Origin: Endotrypanum monterogeii
Taxonomy: Eukaryota; Euglenozoa; Kinetoplastea; Trypanosomatida; Trypanosomatidae
Assembly (NCBI GenBank): GCA_000333855.2
Contig: CM007324.1
Coordinates: 97,591-161,590, forward strand
Length of the DNA: 64,000 bases
Reading direction: 5' to 3'
Under the pieces are notes generated by a model. The model was not told the DNA's origin, searched no databases, and was given only the letters and a program-made list of their open reading frames with translations. Position numbers and translations under genes: made by a program. Shown piece by piece: positions 63,962-64,000 of the stretch (its first letter is position 1; every line of letters begins with the position of its first letter).

Positions 63962-64000
<39 letters not shown>

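Larger units (their letters stand above)
63355..64000. other. Upstream spacer of the lyase gene
   Basis: No gene seen. It includes the lyase splice-acceptor signal, TA arrays at 63466-63492 and 63538-63596, poly-T and poly-A runs, and a final TA array from 63965 to the window end. Confidence 0.65.

Noticed and set aside
7079..64000. Regularly spaced dinucleotide arrays as possible CRISPR or satellite units
   Set aside because: They are simple microsatellites of varying length with no conserved repeat-spacer structure; this is a eukaryotic nuclear region.

Overview
The window looks like nuclear DNA of a trypanosomatid flagellate, most likely Leishmania or a close relative (Leishmaniinae). Genes are intronless and GC-rich. 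They lie in two long one-strand runs, separated by spacers full of (CA)n, (TG)n, (TA)n and (GA)n microsatellites and pyrimidine tracts ending in AG, as expected for trans-spliced polycistronic units. The species cannot be named from sequence alone. From memory, the adenylosuccinate lyase, calpain and protein kinase block recalls Leishmania chromosome 4, but I could not check this.

Layout. (1) Plus-strand unit, 32-9664: a 2006-residue TPR/SET/MYND protein, a 190-residue basic protein of unknown function, and a phytanoyl-CoA-dioxygenase-like protein that appears to lack its iron ligands. (2) Convergent strand-switch region, 9665-20513: almost 11 kb with no convincing gene. Its core, about 9.8-16.7 kb, differs from every other spacer here: it has no dinucleotide arrays, a T-poor left flank, an A-poor right flank, and hints of a very diverged inverted repeat centred near 13.1 kb. 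Further right is a triplicated repeat in direct-inverted-direct order around an assembly gap (18408-19796). (3) Minus-strand unit, 63354 down to 20514, in transcription order: adenylosuccinate lyase, a calpain-like protease with an intact triad, a STE11-like kinase, a 4050-residue membrane protein, a TPR protein, a 1091-residue low-complexity protein, APC10, and two small membrane proteins.

The best candidate for an undescribed system is the surface-type protein set. The giant protein (35350-47502) has three C-type-lectin-like modules, then roughly fifteen diverged two-cysteine repeats that resemble IPT/TIG folds, then one membrane anchor. The two small proteins at the end of the same unit (22588-23532 and 20514-21344) each look like one such lectin-like module on a signal peptide, one transmembrane helix and a Ser-rich tail. 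Other points of interest are the predicted pseudo-enzymes in the plus unit (dioxygenase and SET domain) and the unusual strand-switch core.

Limits: all calls come from reading the sequence. No homology search, structure prediction or self-alignment was run. Residue numbers given with 'about' are estimates from base positions.
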